The notes beneath the pieces were generated by a model. That model made no database searches and was not told the DNA's origin. It worked only from the letters and a program-made list of their open reading frames with translations. The translations under genes and the position numbers were made by a program. A stretch of 64,000 nucleotides of DNA from Bradyrhizobium ontarionense. Its GTDB lineage: Bacteria > Pseudomonadota > Alphaproteobacteria > Rhizobiales > Xanthobacteraceae. Below, in pieces: positions 17,781 to 26,432 of this stretch (positions within the stretch are counted from its first letter, which is position 1; every line of letters begins with the position of its first letter). The stretch lies in contig NZ_CP088156.1 of the NCBI RefSeq assembly GCF_021088345.1, forward strand, positions 6,811,001 to 6,875,000. Reading direction: 5' to 3'.

Positions 17781-17871
17781 TGTCGTTCTCGCTCCCGCGA
17801 CCGGGAGAGAGGTGGGGTGGGGCTGCCCTCACCCGACGCTTCGCGTCAACCTCTCCCGCAAGCGGGAGAGG
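17781..17871. repeat. Intergenic palindromic repeat, family D
   Basis: Contains CTCCCGCGACCGGGAG at the left and the perfect hairpin CTCTCCCGCAAGCGGGAGAG at the right, with GGGTGGGGCTGCCCTCACCC between. It fills the gap downstream of ornithine decarboxylase. Related GGGAGAGG units occur at 26221-26371 and 39955-39995. Confidence 0.65.
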
Positions 17872-17885
17872 TGAAGCAAGCCGGA

Positions 17886-19028
17886 TCAGATGTGATAGGT
17901 CTTCAGCGGGGGGATGCCGTTGAAGGCCACCGACGAGTAGGTCGACGTATAGGCCCCGGTCCCCTCGATCAGCACCTTGTCGCCGATCGAGAGCGTCACC
18001 GGCAGCGGATACGGCAGCTTCTCGTACATCACGTCGGCCGAATCGCAGGTCGGGCCGGCGAGCACGCACGGGGTCATGTCCGCGCCTTCATGCGGCGTGC
18101 GGATGGCGTAGCGGATCGACTCGTCCATCGTCTCGGCGAGACCGCCGAACTTGCCGATGTCGAGATAGACCCAGCGCAGCTCGTCCTCGTCGCTCTTCTT
18201 CGAGATCAGCACCACTTCCGACTCGATGATCCCGGCGTTCCCGACCATGCCGCGGCCCGGCTCGATGATCGTCTCCGGGATCTGGTTGCCGAAATGCTTG
18301 CGCAGCGCCCGGAAGATCGAGCGGCCGTACTGCACGACCGGCGGCACGTCCTTCAGGTACTTGGTCGGGAAGCCCCCGCCCATGTTCACCATGGTCAGGT
18401 TGATGCCGCGCTCGGCACAGTCGCGGAACACCGTCGAGGCCATCGCCAGCGCGCGGTCCCACGCCTTCACCTTGCGCTGCTGCGAGCCGACATGGAACGA
18501 GATGCCGCACGGCTCCAGGCCGAGCCGCTTGGCCAGGTCCAGCACGTCGACCGCCATCTCCGGATCACAGCCGAACTTGCGCGACAGCGGCCACTCGGCG
18601 CCGGCGCAATCGTACAGGATGCGGCAGAATACCTTCGCGCCGGGCGCGGCGCGCGCGATCTTCTCCACCTCGGCGGCGCAGTCGACCGCGAACAGCCGGA
18701 TGCCCAGCGTGTAGGCGCGCGCGATGTCCCGCTCCTTCTTGATGGTGTTGCCGTAGGAGATGCGGTCCGGCGTCGCGCCGGCCGCCAGCGCCATCTCGAT
18801 CTCCGCCACCGTTGCGGTGTCGAAGGACGAGCCCAGCGAGGCCAGCAGCGACAGCACTTCAGGCGCCGGATTGGCCTTCACCGCGTAGAACACGCGGCTG
18901 TCCGGCAGCGCCTTGGCGAAGCTCATGAAGTTGTCGCGCACGATGTCGAGGTCGACGACGAGACAGGGCTCGTGGTCCAGACCTTCCTCGCGGCGGTTGC
19001 GCAGGAATTCCCGGATACGTTCGGTCAT
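17886..19028 (-). CDS. PLP-dependent (fold III) ornithine/lysine decarboxylase
   Basis: A 380-aa group IV decarboxylase making putrescine (or cadaverine) from ornithine (or lysine). The PLP lysine is in FYAVKANP (about 45-52), the phosphate loop is NMGGGFP, EPGRGMVG follows, and the active-site cysteine is in GPTCDSADV near the C-terminus. The ATG at 19026-19028 has GGAGGG a few bases upstream, so the ATG four codons earlier is rejected. The product feeds homospermidine synthase downstream. Ornithine is the likelier substrate because alphaproteobacterial relatives in this setting are ornithine decarboxylases. Confidence 0.92.
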   Translation of the reverse strand: MTERIREFLRNRREEGLDHEPCLVVDLDIVRDNFMSFAKALPDSRVFYAVKANPAPEVLSLLASLGSSFDTATVAEIEMALAAGATPDRISYGNTIKKERDIARAYTLGIRLFAVDCAAEVEKIARAAPGAKVFCRILYDCAGAEWPLSRKFGCDPEMAVDVLDLAKRLGLEPCGISFHVGSQQRKVKAWDRALAMASTVFRDCAERGINLTMVNMGGGFPTKYLKDVPPVVQYGRSIFRALRKHFGNQIPETIIEPGRGMVGNAGIIESEVVLISKKSDEDELRWVYLDIGKFGGLAETMDESIRYAIRTPHEGADMTPCVLAGPTCDSADVMYEKLPYPLPVTLSIGDKVLIEGTGAYTSTYSSVAFNGIPPLKTYHI

Positions 19029-19703
19029 AGCACCCTCCAAACGGCCCCAGCGACGGAGACCCGTTCAAAATGATCTCGACACGGATGCCTTGGCGTTGCC
19101 GCCCGATGGAAAGGCGCCAAAACCTCGAACCCGTAGCCGAATTGTGCTGCCGTGGATTGGTTGGGAATTTCCCGCCCGCACACCTGGCAATGAAGGACAA
19201 GCCTTTTCAGTAGCCCGCGCCGGCTTTGGACTGCCGGTAGAGACCAAAAAAGCCCGATCCGTCGTTGCTTTAAGTCGCGTCCCCCGTTGAGAGCGGGGTG
19301 CGCCGGTTCGCCTCCGGCTGCCAGTCACGGTTGCAAAAGATGAGGTGACCTTCAGCGGCATCTCTTGAGAGAGATGCTGGGCTCTGGAGCATGACGATCT
19401 CGATCGAACTGATCTTGATCGCAACGGTCCGAGCGCCCCTCGGTTCCTCATCCCTTGGCGGCTGTCCGGCCTCTTGTCCGGATACCTACCGACTGACACA
19501 CGACCACAGGCACGTGCGAAATTGGGCAGAAGCGGAAATAAGCGTTTTGAATTTCGTTCGCAAGGAATTTTTGAGCGCCGCGAAAGATTTCCCTCATCTG
19601 TGCTTACGAGGCACAGCGGCGCGTCACTTGTCTGAACGAACGTTAAGCCGGCTTAAACTTTCGTAACGCGTTCGCGCTTGCAGGACAGCGTTTGCGCGAC
19701 GCG
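19029..19703 (-). promoter_or_regulatory. Long structured leader/promoter region of the ornithine decarboxylase gene
   Basis: 675 bp without a convincing gene. On the side nearest the decarboxylase it has several strong hairpins, including GCATCTCT-TGAG-AGAGATGC (19358-19377, perfect 8-bp stem), GCCGG/CCGGC (about 19302-19319) and a CCCCG/CGGGG stem (19281-19298); further upstream it is AT-richer. Alphaproteobacterial ornithine decarboxylases are known to carry a conserved leader RNA (the speF motif), so this is the expected place for one; I cannot match the consensus by eye. Confidence 0.4.
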
Positions 19704-19964
19704 TCACGCGCGCCTGGTGAACGGCTCGATGCGCTGTGCGCCGCGGATGAAGCCGATCATCACGAACACGCCGATCGCGAACAGCACCGCCTGCAGGATG
19801 TGCGCGCCGGTGTCGCCGAGCCCGAACAGAATCGCGAGCGCCCAGCCGCCGGCGAACGCCGCGCCGAACACTTCGGCGCCGATCAGGATCGCCGCCGAGA
19901 GGACGGTGATCACGCTCTGCCAGGCGATCTGGCGGGCGGCTTTGGACGTGGTGTCTGCGCTCAT
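19704..19964 (-). CDS. Small two-helix membrane protein, hypothetical
   Basis: An 86-aa protein with two membrane helices (about 18-38 and 48-72) separated by a short glycine-rich turn (FAGGWALAILFGLGDTGAH), and a basic tail RGAQRIEPFTRR. The ATG at 19962-19964 is preceded by GAGAGGA; a longer in-frame ORF reaches into the M3 peptidase promoter and is unlikely. It is divergent from the peptidase gene. Family unknown. Confidence 0.7.
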   Translation of the reverse strand: MSADTTSKAARQIAWQSVITVLSAAILIGAEVFGAAFAGGWALAILFGLGDTGAHILQAVLFAIGVFVMIGFIRGAQRIEPFTRRA

Positions 19965-20088
19965 GGTCCTGGTCCTCTCAAGTGGCCGCAATCTCTCCGA
20001 AATGGCCCCGCCCTTCAAGGGGAAATGACCCAAAAAGGACCGGCTCCGTGATATGAGGGGCGCCTCGCTATCCGGGGAGCATGAGCCG

Positions 20089-22170
20089 ATGTCCGACACG
20101 ACCGCCACGATCGACGCCCAGCGCAATCCGCTGCTCATGGCCTGGGAGACCCCGCACCAGACACCGCCCTTCGACGCGATCAGGCCCGAGCACTTCCTGC
20201 CGGCCTTCGAGCGCGCCTTTGCCGATCACACCGCGGAAATCACCGCGATCAGCCACGATCCGGCGGAGCCGGACTTCGCCAACACGATCACGGCGCTGGA
20301 GCGCTCGGGCAAGCTGCTCTCCAAGGTCGCCGCGGTGTTCTACGACCTGGTCTCGGCGCATTCCAACCCGGCCATTCTGGAGATCGACAAGGACGTCTCG
20401 CTGCGCATGGCGCGGCACTGGAACCCGATCATGATGAACGCCGTGCTGTTTGGCCGCATCGCGCTGCTCTACGACAAGCGCAAGAGCCTGGCGCTCACGA
20501 GCGAGGAGCAGCGGCTGCTGGAGCGCACCTATACGCGCTTCCGCCGCGCCGGCGCCGGCCTGTCCGACGACGACAAGGCGCGGATGGCGGTGATCAACGA
20601 GCAGCTCGCCCAGCTCGGCACCACCTTCAGCCATCATCTGCTCGGCGAGGAGCAGGACTGGTTCCTGGAGCTCGGCGAGGACGACCGCGCCGGCCTCTCC
20701 GACAGCTTCGTTGCCGCCGCCAAGGCCGCGGCGGACGAGCGCGGCATGCCCGGCAAGGCGATCGTGACGCTGTCGCGCTCCTCGGTCGAGCCGTTCCTGA
20801 AGAGCTCGGCGCGCCGCGACCTGCGCGAGAAGGTGTTCAAGGCCTTCACCGCGCGCGGCGACAATGGCAACGCCAACGACAACAACGCCGTCATCGGCGA
20901 GATCCTCAGTCTGCGCGAGCAGGCGGCCGTCATCATGGGCTTTGCGAATTTCGCCGCCTATCGCCTGGAGGACTCCATGGCGAAGACGCCCGAGGCGGTG
21001 CGCGGGCTGCTGGAGCGGGTGTGGAAGCCTGCCCGCGCCAAGGCGCTGGCCGATCGCGATCAGCTGCAGGCGCTGATCACGGAAGAGGGCGGCAACTTCA
21101 AGCTCGAGGCCTGGGACTGGCGCTATTACGCCGAGAAGCTGCGCCAGGCGAAGGCGAACTTCGACGATGCCGCGATCAAGCCGTATCTGGCGCTCGACAA
21201 CATGATCGCAGCCGCCTTCGACTGCGCCACGCGTCTGTTCGGCATCACCTTTGCCGAGCGCAAGGACATCCCGGTCTGGCACCCGGACGTCCGGGTCTGG
21301 GAGATCAAGGACGCCGAGGGGCGCCACAAGGCGCTGTTCTATGGCGACTACTTCGCCCGCTCCTCGAAGCGCTCCGGCGCCTGGATGACCTCGCTGCGCG
21401 ACCAGCAGAAGCTCGACGGCGACACCGCGCCGCTGATCATCAATGTCTGCAACTTCGCCAAGGGCGCCGACGGCCAGCCCTCGCTGCTGTCGCCGGACGA
21501 TGCCCGCACCCTGTTCCACGAGTTCGGCCACGGCCTGCACGGCATCCTGTCCAACGTGACCTATCCGTCGCTGTCGGGCACCTCGGTGTTCACCGATTTC
21601 GTCGAGCTGCCGTCGCAGCTCTACGAGCACTGGCAGGAGCGCCCCGAGGTGCTGCAGAAATTCGCGCGCCACGCCCAGACCGGCGAGCCGCTGCCGCAGG
21701 ACCTGCTCGAGCGCTTCCTGGCGGCGCGCCGCTTCAACCAGGGCTTTGCCACCGTCGAGTTCGTCTCGTCGGCGCTGATCGATCTCGAGTTCCACACCCA
21801 GCCGGCAGCAGCGTCCAAGGACATCCGCGCGTTCGAGCGGGCGGAGATGGAGAAGATCGGCATGCCCAGGGAGATCGCGCTGCGCCACCGGCCGACCCAA
21901 TTCGGCCACATCTTCTCGGGAGACCATTATGCGGCGGGCTATTACAGCTACATGTGGTCGGAGGTGATGGATGCGGATGCCTTCGGCGCCTTCGAGGAGG
22001 CCGGCAACATCTTCGATCCGGCTGTGGCCAAGCGGCTTCACGACAATGTCTACTCCTCGGGCGGCTCGGTCGATCCGGAAGCGGCCTATGTCGCCTTCCG
22101 CGGCCGCGAGCCCGAACCCGATGCGCTGCTGCGCCGGCGCGGCCTGCTCGACGTCCCCAAGGCGGCGTGA
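20089..22170 (+). CDS. dcp: M3-family metallopeptidase (peptidyl-dipeptidase Dcp / oligopeptidase)
   Basis: A 693-aa thimet-type zinc peptidase. The HEXXH site is FHEFGHGLHG near residue 475, with the downstream Glu about 25-30 residues later in VFTDFVELPSQLYEHW; the C-terminal HRPTQFGHIFSGDHYAAGYYSYMW motif supplies substrate-binding His/Tyr residues. No signal peptide, so it is cytosolic and degrades short peptides. The ATG at 20089 follows GGGGAGC; the slightly longer in-frame start at 20053 is not needed. Dcp versus oligopeptidase A cannot be settled by eye, though sequence flavour favours Dcp. Confidence 0.92.
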   Translation: MSDTTATIDAQRNPLLMAWETPHQTPPFDAIRPEHFLPAFERAFADHTAEITAISHDPAEPDFANTITALERSGKLLSKVAAVFYDLVSAHSNPAILEIDKDVSLRMARHWNPIMMNAVLFGRIALLYDKRKSLALTSEEQRLLERTYTRFRRAGAGLSDDDKARMAVINEQLAQLGTTFSHHLLGEEQDWFLELGEDDRAGLSDSFVAAAKAAADERGMPGKAIVTLSRSSVEPFLKSSARRDLREKVFKAFTARGDNGNANDNNAVIGEILSLREQAAVIMGFANFAAYRLEDSMAKTPEAVRGLLERVWKPARAKALADRDQLQALITEEGGNFKLEAWDWRYYAEKLRQAKANFDDAAIKPYLALDNMIAAAFDCATRLFGITFAERKDIPVWHPDVRVWEIKDAEGRHKALFYGDYFARSSKRSGAWMTSLRDQQKLDGDTAPLIINVCNFAKGADGQPSLLSPDDARTLFHEFGHGLHGILSNVTYPSLSGTSVFTDFVELPSQLYEHWQERPEVLQKFARHAQTGEPLPQDLLERFLAARRFNQGFATVEFVSSALIDLEFHTQPAAASKDIRAFERAEMEKIGMPREIALRHRPTQFGHIFSGDHYAAGYYSYMWSEVMDADAFGAFEEAGNIFDPAVAKRLHDNVYSSGGSVDPEAAYVAFRGREPEPDALLRRRGLLDVPKAA

Positions 22171-22206
22171 GACCGCGGCATGAGAAGGCGGCCTGAGGTG
22201 ATCACG

Positions 22207-22836
22207 ATGCTGCGCACTCTCCTCGCCACGCTGGCGCTCGTGCTGGGCGCGAGCGCGGCCCACGCCCATCCGCATGTCTGGGTCACCGCGACCAGCGAGC
22301 TGCTCTATGCGGCCGACGGCTCGGTGACCGGTGTGCGGCACGCCTGGACCTTCGACGACATGTTCGCGACCTATGCGCTACAGGGCCTGGAGACCAAGCA
22401 GAAGGGCGTCTACACGCGCGAGGAGCTGGCGCCGCTGGCGCAGACCAACGCCGAGTCGCTGAAGGAATATGCCTATTTCACCTTCATCAAGTCCGATGGG
22501 CGGAAGCAGAAGCTCGAGGATCCCGTCGACTATTACCTCGAATACAAGGACACCAAGCTGACCTTGCATTTCACCCTGCCATTGAAGGCGCCGGTGAAGC
22601 CGAAGCAGCTCCAGGTCGAGGTCTACGATCCCAGCTATTTCATCGACTTCCAGATGGCGGAGAAGGATCCCGTCAAGCTGGTCAGCGCACCCTCGGGCTG
22701 CAAATTCGGCCTGGTCAGACCGAACGACGGCGGTTCCGTCGCGCAGACGATGAACGAACAGACATTCCTGAGCGGCGGGGCGAACGCCAATTTCGGGATG
22801 AATTTTGCCAACAAGATCTCGGTGGAATGCCCATGA
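22207..22836 (+). CDS. DUF1007 (ZevA-like) periplasmic protein
   Basis: A 209-aa exported protein: signal peptide MLRTLLATLALVLGASAAHA, mature start HPHVWV (two His at the very N-terminus, a likely metal site once processed), followed by the DUF1007 pattern YAADGSVTGVRHAWTFDDMF and VEVYDPSYFIDF. DUF1007 proteins pair with NicO-type permeases; in Haemophilus the ZevA/ZevB pair imports zinc, while RcnA-like pairs concern Ni/Co. The ATG at 22207 has GAGGTG 6 nt upstream, decisive over the ATG at 22180. It overlaps the permease gene and is 36 bp after the peptidase gene. Confidence 0.88.
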   Translation: MLRTLLATLALVLGASAAHAHPHVWVTATSELLYAADGSVTGVRHAWTFDDMFATYALQGLETKQKGVYTREELAPLAQTNAESLKEYAYFTFIKSDGRKQKLEDPVDYYLEYKDTKLTLHFTLPLKAPVKPKQLQVEVYDPSYFIDFQMAEKDPVKLVSAPSGCKFGLVRPNDGGSVAQTMNEQTFLSGGANANFGMNFANKISVECP

Positions 22837-24020
22837 TGCAACTTCGCCCCAACGTCGCTCGCCCACTCCTGACCTGCGCAGCCATCCTCGCAGCGCTGCT
22901 GGCCGCGGACGCCGCCTCACACGTGCTGCTCGCCAAATCGCCGTTCGGTGCGCCGGCCGAGCCGCAGGTTGGCGGCATCGTCGGCTGGCTGCTCGCCAAG
23001 CAGTCGGAGTTCTATCGCCAGATGTCGTCAGCGATCCGCGCGGCCAAGGACGACGGCTCGGCGGTGTGGTGGCTGCTCGCGATCTCGTTCGCCTACGGCA
23101 TCTTCCATGCCGCCGGGCCCGGCCACGGCAAGGCTGTGATCGCGTCCTATCTGGTCGCCAACCAGGAGACGGCGAAGCGCGGCATCGTGCTGTCGTTCGC
23201 GTCGGGCCTGATGCAGGCGCTGGTCGCGGTCGTCATCGTCGGCATTGGCGCCGTGGTGCTCAACGCCACGGCGGCGACGATGTGCAGCGCCGAGAAGGTG
23301 GTGGAGATCGCAAGCTACGGCCTGATCGCGCTGCTCGGCGCCCGCCTGGTCTGGGTCAAGGGCGCGGCGTTCCTGCGCACCCTCCAGCCGGCCGCGCCGG
23401 CGCTGGCGCTGGCCGGCGCGCCCGCGACCGCGGTGCCGCAGTCAGCCCATGGTCATGGCCATGACCACGAGCATCGCGCGCATCATGATGGTCATGATCA
23501 CCACGGTCACGACCATCGTGGCCACGACCATCACGGCCATGATCATCATCACCATGCTCATGCGCATGCGGTGACGCATGATCACGTCCATCACGACCAC
23601 GTCCACCTTGATCACGTTCATGGCGACGATTGCGGCTGCGGCCATTCCCACGGCCCGGCGCCGAGCGAGCTCGCCGGCCCCGGCGGCTGGCAGCGTGGCT
23701 TCCAGGCGATCTTCGCCGCCGGCATCCGACCCTGCTCGGGCGCGATCCTGGTGCTGGTGTTCGCCCTGGCGCAGGGCCTGTTCTGGGCCGGCGTCGCCGC
23801 GACCTTCGTCATGGGATTGGGCACCGCGGTCACGGTCGCGACCATCGCGGTGCTCGCCGTCGCCGCCAAGGACGTCGCGCGACGCTTGAGCGCCGGCCGC
23901 GAGGGCGGCGGCGTGCTGATCATGCGCGGCCTCGAATTCGCCGCCGCCGGCCTCGTGCTGCTGTTCGGCGCCGGCCTGCTGCTCGGCTACATGGCGGCGG
24001 AGCGGACGACCTGCTTCTGA
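22833..24020 (+). CDS. NicO/RcnA-family (ZevB-like) nickel/cobalt/zinc permease with His-rich loop
   Basis: A 395-aa membrane protein. The first half has the NicO signature FAYGIFHAAGPGHGKAVIASY; the second has AAGIRPCSGAILVLVFALAQGLF. Between them, at about residues 205-280, lies a loop of roughly 75 residues that is nearly half histidine, ending in DDCGCGHSHG. Six to seven membrane helices. ATG 22833 overlaps the TGA of the DUF1007 gene; 22827 and 22836 are alternative starts. Metal identity and transport direction cannot be read from sequence: zinc (ZevAB) or nickel/cobalt (RcnA) are the candidates. Confidence 0.88.
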   Translation: MMQLRPNVARPLLTCAAILAALLAADAASHVLLAKSPFGAPAEPQVGGIVGWLLAKQSEFYRQMSSAIRAAKDDGSAVWWLLAISFAYGIFHAAGPGHGKAVIASYLVANQETAKRGIVLSFASGLMQALVAVVIVGIGAVVLNATAATMCSAEKVVEIASYGLIALLGARLVWVKGAAFLRTLQPAAPALALAGAPATAVPQSAHGHGHDHEHRAHHDGHDHHGHDHRGHDHHGHDHHHHAHAHAVTHDHVHHDHVHLDHVHGDDCGCGHSHGPAPSELAGPGGWQRGFQAIFAAGIRPCSGAILVLVFALAQGLFWAGVAATFVMGLGTAVTVATIAVLAVAAKDVARRLSAGREGGGVLIMRGLEFAAAGLVLLFGAGLLLGYMAAERTTCF

Positions 24021-24128
24021 CCGGCGCGAGCTGAGCGGGCGCCTGTCGGCCCCCACGACCGTCCCTGCCCCGCCTACGCGGGGCATGACAGCGGTGGAGG
24101 TTGCCCCCGATCGCGCAACAACAACAGT

Positions 24129-24283
24129 GTCGTCCCGGGCAAGCCACGAGCGCGCGTCAGCGCGATCGTGGCGCCGACCCGGGACCCATACGCTGCAGCA
24201 GTGGTGATGTGCGCGGCGCTCACGGCTAGCCTGCCTCAAACGGCTCCCTGGGGGTATGGGTCCCGGCTTGAGGCCGGGACGAC
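24129..24283. repeat. Large intergenic palindromic repeat
   Basis: Outer arms GTCGTCCCGG and CCGGGACGAC, with nested arms around ACCCATAC/GTATGGGT and a stem-loop CACGA...TCGTG near the left side. It accounts for most of the 420-bp gap after the NicO permease; no gene is supported in 24021-24440. Confidence 0.65.
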
Positions 24284-24349
24284 AGCGGTGCTCGTTGATG
24301 GTGCTCCCGCAACACCAGGTGGCTGTGAGTGTGCGAACCATTGCCACAT

Positions 24350-24383
24350 CGTCATTGCGAGCGCGGCGAAGCAATCCAGAGTC
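24350..24383. repeat. Half copy of intergenic repeat family B
   Basis: Begins CGTCATTGCGAGCGCGGCG and continues GAAGCAATCCAGAG, identical to the left arm of the full inverted unit at 31974-32054. The right arm is missing here. Confidence 0.65.
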
Positions 24384-24440
24384 GTGCATCTAACTTTGAA
24401 TTGCCTCGCTCATCTCATCGCGCTTTGCCGCCAGCGCGCG

Positions 24441-25328
24441 CTACTTCAGCGGCAGGAACACGTCCGCGACCGTCTCGTGCTCCGGCACCTCCGGGAAGAA
24501 GCTCAGCCGCTGGCAATAGATCGGAAAGTCGCGGGTTTCCTCGCCGCTGGCCGGAAGCCAGTCGCGATAGAGGTAGAGCGCGGCGGGCTCCAGATTGTCG
24601 GTATGGCCGACGACGCGGAGCACCGCGCATCGTCCGCCTGGGATCACGCCGGCCTTGATCTGCTCGCTGTCCGCCTCGATCGGCCGATCGGTCCCGACGC
24701 AAAGGTCCACGCTGTAGTCGGCAGGCGAGGCAGGGCGCCGCTCGGAACGCCAGACAGTAAAGGTGGGATTTGTCTTCGGGTGCAGGCCGGCGGCCTTGCG
24801 CCATGCGATGAAGCGCTGGATGGTGGCGCCGAGCGTCGTCGGGTCGCCGCGATGCTCCATGATCGCCACGGGCGTGGCGGGCACATCGCGAATCGTCACG
24901 GCGTCAATCGTAAAGGTCTTCTGCATCAGCTTGCTCCTTGCGTCGTCGAGAGGCCCGAAGGCCGCAAGCCACGGCTCCCAGTCGGGAGATTTCCGGAACG
25001 ATGACGGCGATTGCCTGAACCTTTGCCGAAAGGCGCGAGCAAAGGCGTCCGGTGCGTCGTAGCCGGCGTCCATCGCGATGTCCGTGACGCTCTTGGCATC
25101 CTCGTAGGCGAGCCGGTATGACGCGCGCTTCATGCGGGCGAGCTGGACATAGCGATGCACCGACAGCCCGAAGGTCGCCGTGAACTGCCGGTGGAAATGA
25201 TACTTCGAGTAGGCTGCGATGCTGCTCAGCGCGTCCAGATCCAGATCGTCGTCCAGATGCCGGTCGATGTGATCCAGCACCCGCTGCATCCGGGCATGGT
25301 AGTCTTGCAGCGCCGCTGCCTTCATCAT
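24441..25328 (-). CDS. AraC-family regulator with GyrI-like effector domain
   Basis: A 295-aa protein: N-terminal AraC/XylS double helix-turn-helix (about 1-105; LSSIAAYSKYHFHRQFTATFGLSV, then VTDIAMDAGYDAPDAFARAFRQRFRQSPSSFR) and a C-terminal GyrI/SbmC-like ligand-binding domain (about 135-295). This order is that of Rob and the multidrug-sensing regulators, which bind hydrophobic or cationic small molecules. The ATG at 25326-25328 has GGAG upstream and removes an 11-residue extension. No neighbouring efflux gene identifies the target. Confidence 0.88.
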   Translation of the reverse strand: MMKAAALQDYHARMQRVLDHIDRHLDDDLDLDALSSIAAYSKYHFHRQFTATFGLSVHRYVQLARMKRASYRLAYEDAKSVTDIAMDAGYDAPDAFARAFRQRFRQSPSSFRKSPDWEPWLAAFGPLDDARSKLMQKTFTIDAVTIRDVPATPVAIMEHRGDPTTLGATIQRFIAWRKAAGLHPKTNPTFTVWRSERRPASPADYSVDLCVGTDRPIEADSEQIKAGVIPGGRCAVLRVVGHTDNLEPAALYLYRDWLPASGEETRDFPIYCQRLSFFPEVPEHETVADVFLPLK

Positions 25329-25551
25329 TCTGTGCTCCGTGGCAGCTGCAGCTAAGGGCATGCCGACATGATGCGCTCGACCGATCTTGCGATGTTGTCA
25401 CGGCGCGGACAATCGCCAAGCCATCGGATCGGGCCGTTCGTTTCCTGGGCTGACACACGTCCGCCGCATCGTCTACGGCCTATAGGACGCCGATAGGGAA
25501 ATACGGACCGCACCGGGCGGGCGAGGGTCGTCTGTTCCGCTCGATGCTGAC

Positions 25552-26010
25552 TTCTGAAAAAAATAAACCACTTGCGTTTTTTCGGAAATTGTGGTTGTCT
25601 TGCGGCATCCCGCCTCACTGCAAGGGGCGTTGCGCGCGATCGTCACGACACGCGAGGCGGGGAGGCGATGGCCGCGAGAGGTCGCAGCGTGTCTTCGGAT
25701 GCGCGGACGAACGGCTTGGCGCGGACGTGAAGTCGCAGCGTCCTGATACCCCGATGCTGGTATCAAGCCGCGATGGCGCTCGAAGCGCCGCGTGGTGATG
25801 GTGGCCAACAAGCCCGGCGCACCAGGGAGACTGCGTATAAGCGTGAAGACCATCGCGCAGGGAAGGCCGGGCGTTTCCGGCTGCACCTGTGGTACCTGCC
25901 GCCTGCATTTTTTTCGCAGGCGGGCCGCAGGCGTCAGCCGACGCCTGGCCTTCCCTGCGCCCTTTGCATTGTCGAGGGGCATCGTGATCGCAAACCTCGG
26001 GCGTCATCCG
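25552..26010. repeat. Dispersed ~460-bp repeat, copy 1
   Basis: Aligns in order with 57227-57690: a TTCGGAAAT block near the left end, CGTCACGA, GGTCGCAGCGTG, GACGAACGG, a GCGTATAA box, ATCGCGCAGGGAAGGCCGGG, CTGTGGT.CCTGCC, GGCCTTCCCTGCGCCCT and CTCGGGC at the right. The right third is a large imperfect hairpin (GCGCAGGGAAGGCC / GGCCTTCCCTGCGC). Open frames inside are not conserved between the copies, so it looks non-coding. The left part (25329-25551) has nothing I recognise. Confidence 0.65.
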
Positions 26011-26220
26011 CCGCGAGAACGCGTCGTTATGTCCATTCGATTGAGGCGGTGCTGTTTGATCCAACGCTGCTCGAGATGTGAAGCCGGTCTCTCCCCAATG
26101 TCGTCCCGGGTCAAGCCCGGAACGATAGCTTTTCCTGTCTCGGCGCCTCAATTTCATATCGAGCCGCGCTCCGTCGCTCCCGCATCATTATATGCTGCGC
26201 GATACAGCGCCCTCTGCCCT

Positions 26221-26352
26221 TGTGGGAGAGGGCATGTACGGCCCATCCGCGAACGTGGTTGGGTGAGGGGTCTCTCTCAACGGGCGCAACTTGCGGAGAG
26301 AGACCCCTCACCCAACCGAGCTTGCCGAACCGTCCTGCATGCCCTCTCCCAC
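26221..26352. repeat. Long inverted repeat between dispersed repeat and shc
   Basis: TGTGGGAGAGGGCATG and GGTTGGGTGAGGGGTCTCTCT on the left mirror AGAGAGACCCCTCACCCAACC and CATGCCCTCTCCCACA on the right, around a central loop near 26286. Transcribed, it would form a hairpin of about 50 bp. A family-C-type half hairpin precedes it at 26100-26130. No gene is supported in 26011-26432. Confidence 0.75.
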
Positions 26353-26432
26353 AGGGGGAGAGGGCGCATTCATGGGCACCGCGCGGAGGCGGTTAGTTGT
26401 TAGTTGCGACTCTGCCGTGCCATCACCTGACC

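Noticed and set aside
20068..22341. A 757-codon open frame antisense to the M3 peptidase (and similar long antisense frames over the ATPase at 489-2174, hss at 15294-16496, shc at 26397-28649, gltB at 41939-44488 and the cytochrome at 59208-62153)
   Set aside because: High GC gives long shadow frames; the translations are Arg/His/Gly-rich without domains, while the opposite strand encodes well-known proteins.
23440..23660. Repetitive CAT/CAC-rich tract taken as a CRISPR or tandem repeat array
   Set aside because: It is the coding sequence of the His-rich loop of the NicO permease; no repeat/spacer periodicity.
24168..25004. Plus-strand 278-codon frame over the AraC regulator and repeats
   Set aside because: It runs through a palindromic repeat and is antisense to a clear AraC/GyrI-like gene.
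25792..26403. Open frames of 100-200 codons inside the dispersed repeat and hairpins (also 25473-25982 and 57314-57817)
   Set aside because: They are not conserved between the two repeat copies, have no ribosome sites and consist of Arg/Pro/Gly-rich low-complexity sequence.
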